Source of the DNA: Bacteroides sp.
GTDB lineage: Bacteria > Bacteroidota > Bacteroidia > Bacteroidales > Muribaculaceae
Assembly: GCA_023663525.1 (NCBI GenBank)
Contig: JAMPHF010000001.1
Span: 246,109-310,108, forward strand
Length of the DNA stretch: 64,000 bases
Direction of reading: 5' to 3'
Part shown: positions 7,227 through 17,700 of the stretch, in pieces
Layout: each line of letters begins with the position of its first letter
How positions within the stretch are numbered: the first letter of the stretch is position 1
Translations under genes and position numbers: made by a program
Notes under the pieces: generated by a model
Seen by the model: the letters and a program-made list of their open reading frames with translations, nothing else
Told to the model about the DNA's origin: nothing
The model's database searches: none

Positions 7227-8564
7227 TCAGGCGGCAGCTATGAGTTGCTTGCCTGACATGAACGTGAGCGCACCGTAATAAGCAAGGCGAGAGCCGCAAT
7301 GCGAGTGCGAGTACGAGAAAGCGTTCCGCGAGTTCGCACAGCCGAGACCGCCAGACGAGCCGAAATTCGCAGCGCCGCCCCACAGCACAAGCTGACCTGT
7401 ATTGTTGATATACTCGTAGTCACCCCAATAAGATGTGGCACCGCCACCGATTGCAGTTCCGAAGATGTCGAAGTATTCTCCGAGAATCATAGTCTTCACG
7501 TATCCCTCAGAGTTGGCGGTTACGGTACGTCTTGCAAGCTGACGGTATTTGCCGGACGGATTGGTTGTCAGTTCGGCTGAAGTCGGCATACGGTTACCCT
7601 CGTAGATGAAGATTTCCTGCCCCGTCTGAGATGCGTTTGCAGAGTTTCCGCAGTAGACACCCTGAATCATCTCCCACTGCCAACCGTAAGGGTCTTCGAT
7701 ACCGAAAAGACTGACACGAGAAGAATTTGTGGTCGTGTTGCTTCCGTTGACAATAGGGGCAATGTCAATCTTGGCAAGTGCATCGCCAAGGCTCTTTGTC
7801 GCGCCGACAAGCAGCTTTGCAGCTTCGCCCCACACGTCTTTCCAACCACCGTCACCGCACACGCCGTTGCCGAGCGATGACTGGATGTTCGGATTGCCGT
7901 AATGACCGAGACCAAGCATCATCATGTAGCGTTGATGGTCGTAGTTAGTCAGACCCCAATCCTTACCGTTGACTTGCGCCGCATTCCAGAACGCTTCGAT
8001 TGTCTTTGACCCGGCAGGGGTGACACCCGAACGAGACACGAGCGTACTGCCCGACATGGAGCTTTTGTAAGCACCGATGCAGATATACTCGTCATTGTTG
8101 CAATTGCCGATATAGTGGCCACCAATCGGGAGTTGTGAGAGCCATAGGTAATCAATACCGCTTGCCGCATCTTGTTTCACAACATAGTAGAGACGCGGCC
8201 CGATGAACATGATATTGCCTTTGGTCTCATCGAGAGTTGTGCCGTCAGCATAGACAGCCGAGTTTGTCGGCGACAGCTTCGCCGCAAGTCCTTTGCCGGT
8301 GACGAGGTAACGTCCGCACTTAGATTCATATTCGGCTCTCATGCCGAGATTGCCGATTACTCCCCATGCCTGGCTGCTCTGATTCTGTTTCAGGGGTACT
8401 CCCCATGCGACCTGACGCAAAAGCATCTCATCGCCGGAGTTTATTACGTTCATGAGGTTGTCGAGCGTGATGCGGCGTATCGAGCCGTTGACTTCGATAA
8501 GCACCGAATCGGACTTCAATGCGGAAGTCACGCTCGTTGCTGTTCCTAAATTCTGATTTGCCAT
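7227..8564 (-). CDS. DGR target 1: variable tail-tip receptor-binding protein
   Basis: This 445-residue protein has its C-terminal ~55 residues encoded by VR1 and its flank (LVLWGGAANFGS to SGKQLIAAA). The N-terminus (MANQNLGTATSV to RRITLDNLMNVI) looks like a virion attachment segment. The rest contains Gly/Trp/Tyr-rich sequence (GIEDPYGWQWEMIQGVY, GNRMPTSAEL) as in the formylglycine-generating-enzyme/C-type-lectin folds that display DGR variable residues. It lies at the downstream end of the tail-tip genes, immediately before the TR, so it very probably binds the host surface and sets host range. Variable positions are at about residues 391-426. The fold is inferred from family knowledge. 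Confidence 0.9.
   Translation of the reverse strand: MANQNLGTATSVTSALKSDSVLIEVNGSIRRITLDNLMNVINSGDEMLLRQVAWGVPLKQNQSSQAWGVIGNLGMRAEYESKCGRYLVTGKGLAAKLSPTNSAVYADGTTLDETKGNIMFIGPRLYYVVKQDAASGIDYLWLSQLPIGGHYIGNCNNDEYICIGAYKSSMSGSTLVSRSGVTPAGSKTIEAFWNAAQVNGKDWGLTNYDHQRYMMMLGLGHYGNPNIQSSLGNGVCGDGGWKDVWGEAAKLLVGATKSLGDALAKIDIAPIVNGSNTTTNSSRVSLFGIEDPYGWQWEMIQGVYCGNSANASQTGQEIFIYEGNRMPTSAELTTNPSGKYRQLARRTVTANSEGYVKTMILGEYFDIFGTAIGGGATSYWGDYEYINNTGQLVLWGGAANFGSSGGLGCANSRNAFSYSHSHCGSRLAYYGALTFMSGKQLIAAA
7286..7392 (-). repeat. DGR variable repeat 1 (VR1)
   Basis: This 107-bp match to the TR (6960-7066) has 12 substitutions. Eleven fall on sense-strand adenines; the twelfth is a T to G. The encoded product changes NANNGSYCGLGYAN of the template to AANFGSSGGLGCAN, and NSNSNYGSR to YSHSHCGSR. 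After the match comes TTGCT, shared with VR2 but not with the TR. Confidence 0.95.
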
Positions 8565-8591
8565 ATTGTTAAGATATTAGATGATTTATGA

Positions 8592-9623
8592 TTAATTCCA
8601 TGAAACTTCGCCAACGACTTCAACGTCATTCTCCTTGCCGTTTCGGTCTGTCTCGGTTGTCGTGACTGTTATCGTGTCGGTGTTGGATGTCTTGATAGCT
8701 GTCCATGTGTCCTTATCCATAATGTCGATTCGCCATGTCGGAGTGCCGGGTGCGAACACTGAATTTGTGCGTGTGTTGATAACTTTTGCTTTCACAGTCA
8801 CGTCCTGACCCGGAGCAACGTCCTTGTTCGTAGATGTGATGTCGAAGACGATATTGAACTCGTCGAGGGAATCAATGACATAGACACCTGCACGAGCCAC
8901 CGGGGTTGTGTCGGTCGCTGACAGATAGAACTCGGCTATGAAAAGCTGAGTGCCATCAACATCGGAGCGAGTGACTGTAATCTGCTTCTGTCCGTCCATC
9001 GCCGCCCAATGTGTATTGTCCTTATACCATTTGACATGATACGTTGTAATGAGGCTTGCGCCTACCTGAAGTGACGTTTTGAGCGTTGATGTCGTGGTCG
9101 TAGCGTCAATGGCTTCGGGCGATGCGAGTACAGAGCCGTAGCATGATGATGCGCCCATGTTCTGAATCACCACGTCAACGGACTTCGACAGATTGTAATT
9201 CGTACCCGACACCGTAGCAACGCAAGTGTAGGTTAACTGTCCGTTCGCCACGGCGTTGACGTTTGCGAGGTTGCCGATGATTTTTAATGCTCCGGCATTA
9301 GCCCCGGTAGATACGTTGATTTGGAATTTTCCTGTGCTGTCAGTACGCCAGTCACCCGAAGTCGCGCCTGTGAAAAGAAGTACGATACCGTTATAGCTCC
9401 ACTGATGTGAACTTCTGACAACGGAATTTCCCCTGACTGATGTCACTTTCGGGGTTATGACAGGCTGATTGGCCGCCACCGACCAATCGGGGGCTATTGT
9501 TCCGGCTGACGTTTCAACTCCTTGGTAAAGCGCGATACCGTTGTTTTCGAGAGTGATAAAAAGGCTGTCACCATTGCGGAGACGCTTGATTGTGATACTG
9601 CCTTGTGCTGAATATTGGCTCAT
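8592..9623 (-). CDS. Tail-tip protein with Ig-like repeats
   Basis: This 343-residue protein has regular beta-rich sequence. The conserved SRSFE-type block reads NGIALYQG and then SVAANQPVITPKVTS, and Ig-like segments follow (QLTYTCVATVSG, DVAPGQDVTVKAKVIN). It shares the beginning-of-fibre style of the 400-residue protein encoded upstream (9872-11074) and sits between it and the DGR target. It probably forms part of the tail-tip or side-fibre base. No catalytic motif is seen. The start overlaps the stop of the preceding small gene by 4 bases. Confidence 0.65.
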   Translation of the reverse strand: MSQYSAQGSITIKRLRNGDSLFITLENNGIALYQGVETSAGTIAPDWSVAANQPVITPKVTSVRGNSVVRSSHQWSYNGIVLLFTGATSGDWRTDSTGKFQINVSTGANAGALKIIGNLANVNAVANGQLTYTCVATVSGTNYNLSKSVDVVIQNMGASSCYGSVLASPEAIDATTTTSTLKTSLQVGASLITTYHVKWYKDNTHWAAMDGQKQITVTRSDVDGTQLFIAEFYLSATDTTPVARAGVYVIDSLDEFNIVFDITSTNKDVAPGQDVTVKAKVINTRTNSVFAPGTPTWRIDIMDKDTWTAIKTSNTDTITVTTTETDRNGKENDVEVVGEVSWN

Positions 9624-9859
9624 AATGTTTCTGCTTTAATTTGTTCCAATGTCTTTGTCTGAGATATAAAATCAACGGCAGTCTGACGAGAGACTATAAG
9701 TCCGTCAACGATGCTTGCGGCTTCTTCAAGCGTCTTGTCGGGGTAGCGGTAGCGGAGTTCGTTCTCGTTGAGAATCACACGTCCGTCAACGATGCTTGCG
9801 GATGCCGGTTTCCAACCCTCGCGTAACACTGCCTTATGTGATGCGATTATATATTCCAT
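9620..9859 (-). CDS. Small tail-tip region protein
   Basis: This 79-residue protein repeats the phrase ASIVDG (residues ~23 and ~48). The repeats are encoded by a 20-bp direct repeat at 9701-9720 and 9782-9801. Its C-terminus (SQTKTLEQIKAETL) resembles the N-terminus of the protein at 4640-5047 (MKTLEQIEMI). It overlaps the next gene by 4 bases. The function is unknown. Position suggests an assembly or connector protein for the tail tip. Confidence 0.6.
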   Translation of the reverse strand: MEYIIASHKAVLREGWKPASASIVDGRVILNENELRYRYPDKTLEEAASIVDGLIVSRQTAVDFISQTKTLEQIKAETL

Positions 9860-9871
9860 ATTGATGTGCGT

Positions 9872-11074
9872 TTAATTGAAGATGAATTTATTGCCCGATG
9901 CGTCAACGAGCGTATTTCCTCCGTCAGTGGCGATTTTGTATTCAGGCTTGTAGTCGGCTTCGCAATACACTTCGAGAACACTGTCATTGAAAGTGTCGCC
10001 AATGCCGGTTTTTTCAAGCTGAAAGAGCGTTGTCTCGCCCTCATTGTGCTGGACGGATTTCTTCGCTTCCGTATCGGTGTACCAAACGATGCGGATTATG
10101 CTTCCAGGACATTCTACGATGTTGCCGTCACAATCGACCATTGCCTTGTCGTATCGCTCCGTATCAGACGGATGGATGTCAGTGCCGTTTGTCGGTGAGA
10201 TGTTGAACGCCTGAAAGATTCTGCTGACCCCGAACTGGAGCATTGCGACTTCCTTATTGCCGACAAATGCCTTTATGACATAGGTAGCCTTAGCCACAAG
10301 CCGTAGGTCGAGTGTGATATAGGTGTTCGAGATTGCATCGACTTCATCTGTCCCGGCAGATAGTTGTGTCAGTGACGTTACCGAGTTGACGCGGTAGAGC
10401 TTAATCGAATAGCCGGAAGTCATCTTTGACTTTCCGTTGAATACTGAGATTGGAATCACATGACGGTATGAGCATTTGTCTGTTGCTGCGCTCTGTGCGG
10501 CTGTTGACGCACTGATAAGTCCGTGTGCGACTTTGTATTCATATAATGCAAGTCTGTCCTTTACCGGGTCATACTGTATGATTGAACTGTCATCAATCGA
10601 GAGAGAATATCCGTCATTTGCTTTCTCGATTGTCGAGAGAACTATTTCATCCGATATGATCGGGATATTAACTCCGAGACGGTTGTCTACAAGGACGGCC
10701 TCGAAGTGAAGCTGTAATTGCTTACCGGGAGAGACGTTGCGAGATATGCTGATTGCTCCTCTTGTAGAGCCTGTTTGGTCGATAGAGTATTTGCCTGTCC
10801 AATCAGAGAGTGTCGAGATGTCCTTGCCGTTTACAAACCATTTCATATCGGCAAGGGCGTGATTCGCTGACGGACTGCCCCAAGAGCCGTCAACGGCGTT
10901 AGCTACGACTTCCGGCAGTATGATTGTCGGTGTCAATTCACGGTCAGGCTCGTACTGACTGTTGCTTCCGTTCAGGACTTGTGTTGTCGGCACAGCCGGA
11001 GTGGTGCATCTGAGCGACACCGCGACCGTCAACGGAGCGTAGTCCTTTCTGATTCGTGTTCTTTTACTTTGCAT
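9872..11074 (-). CDS. Tail-tip/fibre-base structural protein
   Basis: This 400-residue protein has a basic N-terminus (MQSKRTRIRKDYAPLTV) and beta-rich body including MKWFVNGKDISTLSDWTGKYSID and a C-terminus TDGGNTLVDASGNKFIFN. The WFVNGKDI...GKY/F pattern recurs in the next protein (8592-9623, SYNGIVLL...GKFQI), so the two are probably related structural modules. It is encoded just after the 936-residue tail hub and is probably displayed at the tail tip. I recognise no enzyme domain. Confidence 0.65.
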   Translation of the reverse strand: MQSKRTRIRKDYAPLTVAVSLRCTTPAVPTTQVLNGSNSQYEPDRELTPTIILPEVVANAVDGSWGSPSANHALADMKWFVNGKDISTLSDWTGKYSIDQTGSTRGAISISRNVSPGKQLQLHFEAVLVDNRLGVNIPIISDEIVLSTIEKANDGYSLSIDDSSIIQYDPVKDRLALYEYKVAHGLISASTAAQSAATDKCSYRHVIPISVFNGKSKMTSGYSIKLYRVNSVTSLTQLSAGTDEVDAISNTYITLDLRLVAKATYVIKAFVGNKEVAMLQFGVSRIFQAFNISPTNGTDIHPSDTERYDKAMVDCDGNIVECPGSIIRIVWYTDTEAKKSVQHNEGETTLFQLEKTGIGDTFNDSVLEVYCEADYKPEYKIATDGGNTLVDASGNKFIFN

Positions 11075-11085
11075 ATTGTTGTCGG

Positions 11086-13896
11086 TTAAAGTATTAATTG
11101 ATGCGTTATCGGCGTGGTAGTGCCTTGTATTTCCGCAGTGAATGTGAATAGTGTGCTGATTGAATTATCATTATTGCCGATGTCGTTTTCGGTCGCATTG
11201 AAACAGATGTCGAGTGTTCCGGCAAAGTTCTTCACTTTAGTTTTCAGAAGCCATGCCGCATCATCCTGCGTGATTCCTGAATCTCGTGTGACAGCCCACT
11301 TCGTCACTTCGGCTGTCACGTCCTCGAATCCACGGAACACCCGGCATGAGATTGTCTTTGTCTCTCCGTAGCTGATTAGGTTGTCATTGTCGTAATCAAT
11401 CACCATGTAAAGCGGATTCGCATTAAGTTGCTTGATTACGCCGGTCATATAGATATTGTTCAGATATGCCGAATAGCCTGTCATGTTCAACCCGAAAACA
11501 GATAAATTCGACAAGTCTCCGAACTGCGCACCGATGTTATTCTCGGTAAACTCCCAATCATTCACGTCTTTTAGATAACGCTCGTATGTTCGGGTGGCGT
11601 AGCGTGAGGTCTGACGGTCTTTTTTCGTAAAGTTGCCGTAGCCGACAAAGTGCATCTGTGCCGATGGGTGGAATGATGCTGTCCAACGTGCCGACACAGG
11701 ACGTATCATATATCGGAATACAGAATTACGCCCTGTCTCGATTACATCGGTAATGCGGAAATATACGGTATGGAATCCGGCAAAATGGAAATTACCTCGT
11801 CCATCGTCTGAATCCTGAGTGTCGTTGTTCGACAGATTGAATCCGTCATGGAAGATTCCCTGACAGATGTCATCTTCGTCAATAGCCCCGATTTCTCCAT
11901 CTTCAAGATGCAGATATATTGTGCCGGTGCGCTGCATCACTCCGTTGCCGTCATAGTCCGGCTCTACTTTTTCGATAATACCACCACCCGGAGCGTTCCA
12001 ATCGTTTCCGATAGAGATTTCAACCCGGTTAAATCGTATCTCAGGCACTTCAAGAAAGTCTCGCAGATGCAGTCCACCAAGCCAACCATCACCGTATTGG
12101 TTAATCATACCACCGAATCCGGCAAGTCCTTCTGCGAATGAAGCACCGAACTGTGCGCCTTTCTCCGCTGTCAATTTATCGCCGACAGCGAGTTCAAATG
12201 GAGTACGATCCGGAGCGGTCTTGCTCAGGAATTGCTGTAAAGCCCTCAATGCGGAAAAAACATTGCGATTTGTAGGTGTTGTGGTATCTCCAGTGCCGAT
12301 GATGTAGATTGATGACCCTGAATTGCCGACAAATGTCTGTCCGGCGATAGTCAGATTCTCAATGCTCTTTTCAAGCTCTCCGAGACGTGAATATGCGGTT
12401 GTTTCGCCAACCGTATAGGTCGGTGTGTCGTATGGAATATCGAGACAATACTCAATCCCTATGATTCGAGACTGACGGCTACCGCCTTTGAAATATACAT
12501 CATTGCGGAGCGTTACACGGTCGCCGACAGTCAGCGGATTCAAGAATTTGCCTTGTGTCGTAGTTCCGGCTTTATTGACCCAATCCGACATCATTTTGCA
12601 GGTGTAGGTGTTAGGGTCAATCTGCGTCTGCTTCACATACTCCTCGGTCTTCGATTTAAGTTCTTCCTGAGCCGCACTGACAAGCCCCAATTCGGCAATC
12701 TTCGTGCTATCCCAACCGTAGAGGACATATTTGTCACCGACAGCAGGAATGAGTGAGCCGCCGGGCAAACGCCGTCCGTAGTCTTCGTTCACGATAATCT
12801 CATAGAGTTGCGCATCAGGATTTAATGAGCCGTTAGCCAGTGTTTCTTTTTTGTCGTTAGGATTGAACTTCACGCCAAAGTCCATGCCGTTTAGCTTGCC
12901 GGACTGAAATACCATACGGAGTTCTGTGTTCGGCAGTAGATAGTCCTCGGAGAATTTGAATCCGTCGTCGGTGAAGCGATAGAATGTCTCTGTCACTTCG
13001 TTGCCGTCTTCATCTTCGACTTTTCCCTGATATGTGGTTATTGACGAAATTGTGCCGTTTGTCCTTGGATAGACCTCCTCGAATATCACGACTTGTTCGA
13101 CTGCTTCTTCCGTGCGGAGATTCGGTACAGCGTCAATGTACGGAACACCCTCCGGCAGCATCAGACGTTTCTGAACAACTCCGTTTATTACGGCCTGTTC
13201 TGATACCGGGCGATAGTTTGACGGCAGATTCTTTGTCGAGCCAAAGGCATATATGCGTGTGGCGTATGTATTCTTGCTCTCCTGAGCCGACATATCGGCC
13301 ACATTCACATCAAGCGAGAGTTCTACGGCTGTGCCGTATTCGCATCGACCGAAATGTATCACGTTATCTTCAACCCACCATTCACAACTCCACGCTTCGG
13401 CCATCTTGGTGAGCGCATCTATCATGTTGGTGTTGCTGTAAGATATGAGCTTCGCTTCGGCGGCCACGCTCGAATCTATAACGAAAGAATAGTCAACGCC
13501 ACGGTATTTGTAGCCGAGTGTAACGAGATTGCGCACGAAAATTGACAGATGTACTTCGAGTGTCGCTGTCAAGTCCCATGTCGCTTCGTTGCCCGGTGTT
13601 TCAGGCGTGTACTTGAATATCTTGTTTTTCCATTTCCAATAATGATTGTCAAGTCGCAGTTCGTAGTCATAGCCGCCTGTGCGAGTATTGAATTTTGGCT
13701 TTTGCGTATCAGTGACTTCAAACAATCCGATTTCGGTATCATCGACATAAGAGCCTATCCAAAAAGCGACAGGAGTAGCGAGAGAGAATTTCAGTAAGAT
13801 GTAATCCTCTTTCATCAGCGTGTAGCGGCGTTTGCTCCCCTCGTTTATCGGTGTTGAAAGCAATATATTTCCGTCTATGTCACGAATATCAATCAT
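11086..13896 (-). CDS. Tail hub/tip protein (prophage endopeptidase-tail-like)
   Basis: This 936-residue protein follows the tape measure and two small tail genes, the usual place of the baseplate hub or Tal protein of siphophages. The N-terminal ~380 residues (DIDGNILLSTPINEGSKRRY, then WIGSYVDDTEIG and EAWSCEWWVEDNVIHFG) have the look of gp27/hub-type domains. The middle has hub-like RVTLRNDVYFKGGSRQSRIIGIEY (about residue 470). Beyond residue ~620 it has a separate receptor or carbohydrate-facing region (GWLGGLHLRDFLEVPEIRFN, then Trp/Tyr-rich beta sequence). The name rests on order and general features. Confidence 0.75.
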   Translation of the reverse strand: MIDIRDIDGNILLSTPINEGSKRRYTLMKEDYILLKFSLATPVAFWIGSYVDDTEIGLFEVTDTQKPKFNTRTGGYDYELRLDNHYWKWKNKIFKYTPETPGNEATWDLTATLEVHLSIFVRNLVTLGYKYRGVDYSFVIDSSVAAEAKLISYSNTNMIDALTKMAEAWSCEWWVEDNVIHFGRCEYGTAVELSLDVNVADMSAQESKNTYATRIYAFGSTKNLPSNYRPVSEQAVINGVVQKRLMLPEGVPYIDAVPNLRTEEAVEQVVIFEEVYPRTNGTISSITTYQGKVEDEDGNEVTETFYRFTDDGFKFSEDYLLPNTELRMVFQSGKLNGMDFGVKFNPNDKKETLANGSLNPDAQLYEIIVNEDYGRRLPGGSLIPAVGDKYVLYGWDSTKIAELGLVSAAQEELKSKTEEYVKQTQIDPNTYTCKMMSDWVNKAGTTTQGKFLNPLTVGDRVTLRNDVYFKGGSRQSRIIGIEYCLDIPYDTPTYTVGETTAYSRLGELEKSIENLTIAGQTFVGNSGSSIYIIGTGDTTTPTNRNVFSALRALQQFLSKTAPDRTPFELAVGDKLTAEKGAQFGASFAEGLAGFGGMINQYGDGWLGGLHLRDFLEVPEIRFNRVEISIGNDWNAPGGGIIEKVEPDYDGNGVMQRTGTIYLHLEDGEIGAIDEDDICQGIFHDGFNLSNNDTQDSDDGRGNFHFAGFHTVYFRITDVIETGRNSVFRYMIRPVSARWTASFHPSAQMHFVGYGNFTKKDRQTSRYATRTYERYLKDVNDWEFTENNIGAQFGDLSNLSVFGLNMTGYSAYLNNIYMTGVIKQLNANPLYMVIDYDNDNLISYGETKTISCRVFRGFEDVTAEVTKWAVTRDSGITQDDAAWLLKTKVKNFAGTLDICFNATENDIGNNDNSISTLFTFTAEIQGTTTPITHQLIL

Positions 13897-14317
13897 TCTT
13901 GGCTCTGTCTTTAGGATTAGGCTCGTTAAGTCTCAGCGTGAGTTTACCGAGTCGACCGTTGAATTGTGAGAACTGGGATGCGCTTTGATAGTCGCATCGG
14001 TATATTACTCCCGGACGTTCGGCGGTCTCAATTTCAATACGCCCTTTTTGAAGTTCTTCGACAAAAGAATCAAACCGTTCATCGAATTGCTTCTGATTGG
14101 TCGCACGGATGTAGACCACGATTGTAAGGTCTCGTTCATCGACCTTTGACGTGTCCGAGCCGGAGATTACACGTTTGCCGTGTTCGAGACGGCTTTTGTT
14201 TTCGACATTCTCCTTAAGCGGGGCAGGGGTGCGGAGTGCGTTTGAAGCGGAATCTGAGAGAAACACACCCCAAAACAGATATGCGTCTTTTTTGTTAATC
14301 CAACACTTTCCTTTCAT
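13889..14317 (-). CDS. Distal tail-like protein
   Basis: This 142-residue protein has a compact body (CWINKKDAYLFWGVFLSDSA, DERDLTIVVYIRA, IYRCDYQSASQFSQFNGRLGKLTLRLNEPNP) resembling small tail-end proteins that assemble between the tail tube and hub. It overlaps both neighbouring genes by 4-8 bases, so it is translationally coupled. The call is from size, beta-rich content and order. Confidence 0.6.
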   Translation of the reverse strand: MKGKCWINKKDAYLFWGVFLSDSASNALRTPAPLKENVENKSRLEHGKRVISGSDTSKVDERDLTIVVYIRATNQKQFDERFDSFVEELQKGRIEIETAERPGVIYRCDYQSASQFSQFNGRLGKLTLRLNEPNPKDRAKND

Positions 14318-14742
14318 AGCACTTTCACTGTATTGTCGGTTTTCAACTCAACTTCGCAACCACCTATATTTACGATGTGAAGCACTGCGTAGTTTGAAGC
14401 GGTTACGACCGCCTTTGCTCCGTGCATCAGTACGATATGATACATACCGACACAATCGTACTCCAAGACGGCAGAAGTGCGCCCTATGAGTACGGTATGA
14501 GATGCGTCTCGCCCGATGACATTGCGCTCGTCAATGAAGAATCCGAGCTTGCATACGTCAATCGACTTCTTTATCTCCTGCCACATCGGTAGCCGCGGAT
14601 ATTTCAGCTTCTCGCAAAATTCAAGCCCCTGCGGAGATAGGAAAAGCTGCGAGAGTTCTTCCCACGATGACAGCAGTAGATTCGCTCTGTCACAAGCTCC
14701 GAGCGATTTTGCCCGGTCAAGTATTTCGTTTATCTGTATCAT
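14314..14742 (-). CDS. Conserved tail-region protein of Bacteroidota phages
   Basis: This 142-residue protein has an N-terminal helical half (EILDRAKSLGACDRANLLL to LEFCEKLKYPRLPMWQEIK) and a C-terminal beta half with regular strands (RTSAVLEYDCVGMYHIVLMHGAKAVV, shorter repeats after), suggesting a stacked beta fold. It lies directly downstream of the tape measure gene and overlaps it by 4 bases. I do not recognise a named family. A role at the tail end is inferred from position. Confidence 0.6.
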   Translation of the reverse strand: MIQINEILDRAKSLGACDRANLLLSSWEELSQLFLSPQGLEFCEKLKYPRLPMWQEIKKSIDVCKLGFFIDERNVIGRDASHTVLIGRTSAVLEYDCVGMYHIVLMHGAKAVVTASNYAVLHIVNIGGCEVELKTDNTVKVL

Positions 14743-17700
14743 AGCTCGTCTGTCTTTCGTTTAATATCTTCAAGCGTTTCGGCAATCTCGTTGAGCCGTG
14801 ATGTATGCTTTTCGATTTTTTCAAGATGTGCTATACCGATGCCGGTGAGGTCGTGAATCTCGTTGACGATTGAGACACCCTCACGGAGTGAATCGGCGCA
14901 CTCCATTACGCTGACCTCGATGCGGAGCGTGGATTGTTTCTGTGTCTCTTGCGCTTCTGCGATAGCGGTAGCACGACCGAGAAGATTTGAGCCTGTTTCT
15001 TCACTCAGTTCTGTCGAATATCCTTTCGATGCTTCCTGAGAGTATAAATCTTCTTCCGGCGCAAACCATTCACGCACGTTCTCAGGTAGTGATTCCCATA
15101 TCTTCGAGAAGTCCGAGCCGACACGGTTAAGGTCATCCGAGAAGTCATTCATCGAGCCGATAACATTGTCTATGCCCTTGAAACGTCCGTCATCTCCGAA
15201 CCAACGCTTCTTGTACTGGTTGAAGATTTCTCCGATAGGCTCTTCAAGGAATTTCGTCACAAGTAGGCGTTGCATCACGTCAGCGACAATCTCCTTGGTT
15301 TTCTTGCCCCACGCTTCCATTGCGTCCTCTCCGTTTTTGGCGGCTTTAAAGAACGCATCAGAGAGTTCCTTTGATAAATCAGCAGATGTATAACCGATAA
15401 TGTCTTCCATCATCGAATTGATGATTTCCGCCATTTCGGCAGCTATTTCTGCTATCTGATTCTCCCAATCCTGAATCTTGCCGTGGTCGGTCTTTTTCTT
15501 CGAGTTCTCTTTGTCAATCTGCTGTTGAATGAGAATCTGCTGTTCGGCAAGATTTTCAAGCTGTTTACGGCTCTCGTCATACTTCTGTGTGCCAAGTGCC
15601 TTTGTCGCTGTGTAATCGACCTTGGCATAGGCATCGGCTATATTCTCGATTGATTTTTGGTATATCTCGTTTTTAAAGATAAGTCGGCCGGTTCGTTGCA
15701 ACATCCAATTGTTGGAATTTGTGGAAATGCCGTGTAGACGCAATACTTCGTCGGCAGTCTCGCTGTATATCTGTTTCAGTCGTTCAACGGCATTGCCGTA
15801 GCGGTCTTGAAGACGTACTGCTTCTGCATTGTCAAGTTCCCATTGCAATTGGTCGATACGCTCTTGCAGCTTCTCAATCTCTTTCTGTTTAGAATCGTCA
15901 TCGTTGAAAAGATTAGCAATTGCCGTGGCGATCTGGAGTGCGGCCGAAATTACAGTCAGGATTATTGACGCTTTTTCAACGGTCGATATTGATGTCGCTG
16001 TTGCGGTGGCCGCCCCCTTTACGGATGTACTCATGCCGTCAACAACTCCCTCCATACCTTTAGTCACGGACTTGCCAACATCTGCTATTGATGAAATTAC
16101 AGATGTGGTCGCATCAAGCACCTCGTCAATGAATCCGAGAGCCTTATCCATGCCGGCTGCGATGTCATCAGAGAATACTGCGGCGAGATTCTTGGCTCTC
16201 CCACCGAGATTTGTTACAACACTTCCGGCAGATTGGAGTTGTGTCGCAAATGTCTTGTAAGACTTCGTTATGTTGTTACGAGCCGTAAGTGTGCGTTGTT
16301 CTGCCTGAGAGTTGCGTTCGGTGACATTAGTGAGATTAGTCCTCGCTTCTGCAACTCGTGATTCTGCATTTGCGAGTTCTTCCGAATCTTCGGCAAGTTC
16401 GCCCCGGTCAACACGTTCACGGACTTCTTTTTCGGCTGATACCGCTTCGTTATACTCGTCCTGTGCGGATTTCAATTCGGCTTGCGATGAAGCCATATCC
16501 GACAGAGCGTTGACAAGTTCCGTCTTATACTTCGATATGTCATTCAAAGACTTGTGCATCGCAGTGAACGGATTGCGTGATGCAATCTCGTCTTCCATTG
16601 ATGTAATGGCTTCCTGAAAGTCTTTAATCTCAGATACTGTCATTGAATCTTTTGCACTCTCAAAGTACGTTTTCACTTTATCGAGCGAGTATGTGAGTGA
16701 CTGAATGGACTGATTCGACAGATTGCCGAATACCGCATCCCAATTCATGTTTTTCTTGAATTGCTCGGTGTCGAGTGCCGACAGTTCTTCCTGCATACGC
16801 TTTATTGCGACTTGTTGGTATTGAGCCGGTATTTCGGCGAGATTGGCTTCCCACTGTTTCTGCAACGTCTCTCGCTTCTGATAGTAGTCACTGTAAGCCG
16901 ACAGCCAGTAATCTTCCATTTCCTTTGCTTCGGCCGCATCGGTCTTGACGGAAAGGTCATCATACTGCGTCTGCGAGATTGTACCGCCATCAAGGTCTTT
17001 CTTCAACTGCTTGCGCTGTTCTGCGTATGTGTTTCGGATTGACGATATTTTGCGCTGTTCCTCGGTCTCGAACACTTCGCTGAGGTTGCGGTAGAGGTCT
17101 GCAATGTATTTCGTGTTTTCTTTCTCAACTTTGCGGATTTGATTGGTCTCATTCTTCTTAGCCGCAGTCTTTCGATTCTCGAAGTATTCAACATCGGAGG
17201 CCGAAAGTGTCTGATTGACTTCTTTCAGCTTCTTTTCAAGCTCCTTTTGCTCTTTGTCGATGGACTGAATGGTCTGTTCGGTTTCAAGTTCGATGGCTTT
17301 GATGCGTTGAGACTTGCCGTCTTCCATAAATTGAAGTTCGGCCTGATTGAGTTGCAGGGCCATGCCCTTGCGAATCTGTGCAATCTCCGCAAGCATCTCT
17401 TTATGCTTTTTGGCCTCGCTTTTCAGAGTTGAATCAGACTTGACCTCGCCGCCAAGATTCTCAAAGGTCTTTTTCGTTTCTTTGAGTGCTTCCTGAGCGT
17501 CAACCCACTCTTTCTGAGTGTATGAAGCTCGGTCTTTCTTCATCTTCTGCACGAGCGCATAGGCTTCATTATAGGCTTTCTGTGCGTTTTTGTATGCGTT
17601 GGCGTATGTATCCGGCTGTTGGTTGATGAGGTTTTGGAGTTTACCGTCCTCTGCTTCGAGTTGAGATTTCAAACCCTCGTATTGGAATTGAAGATTTACA

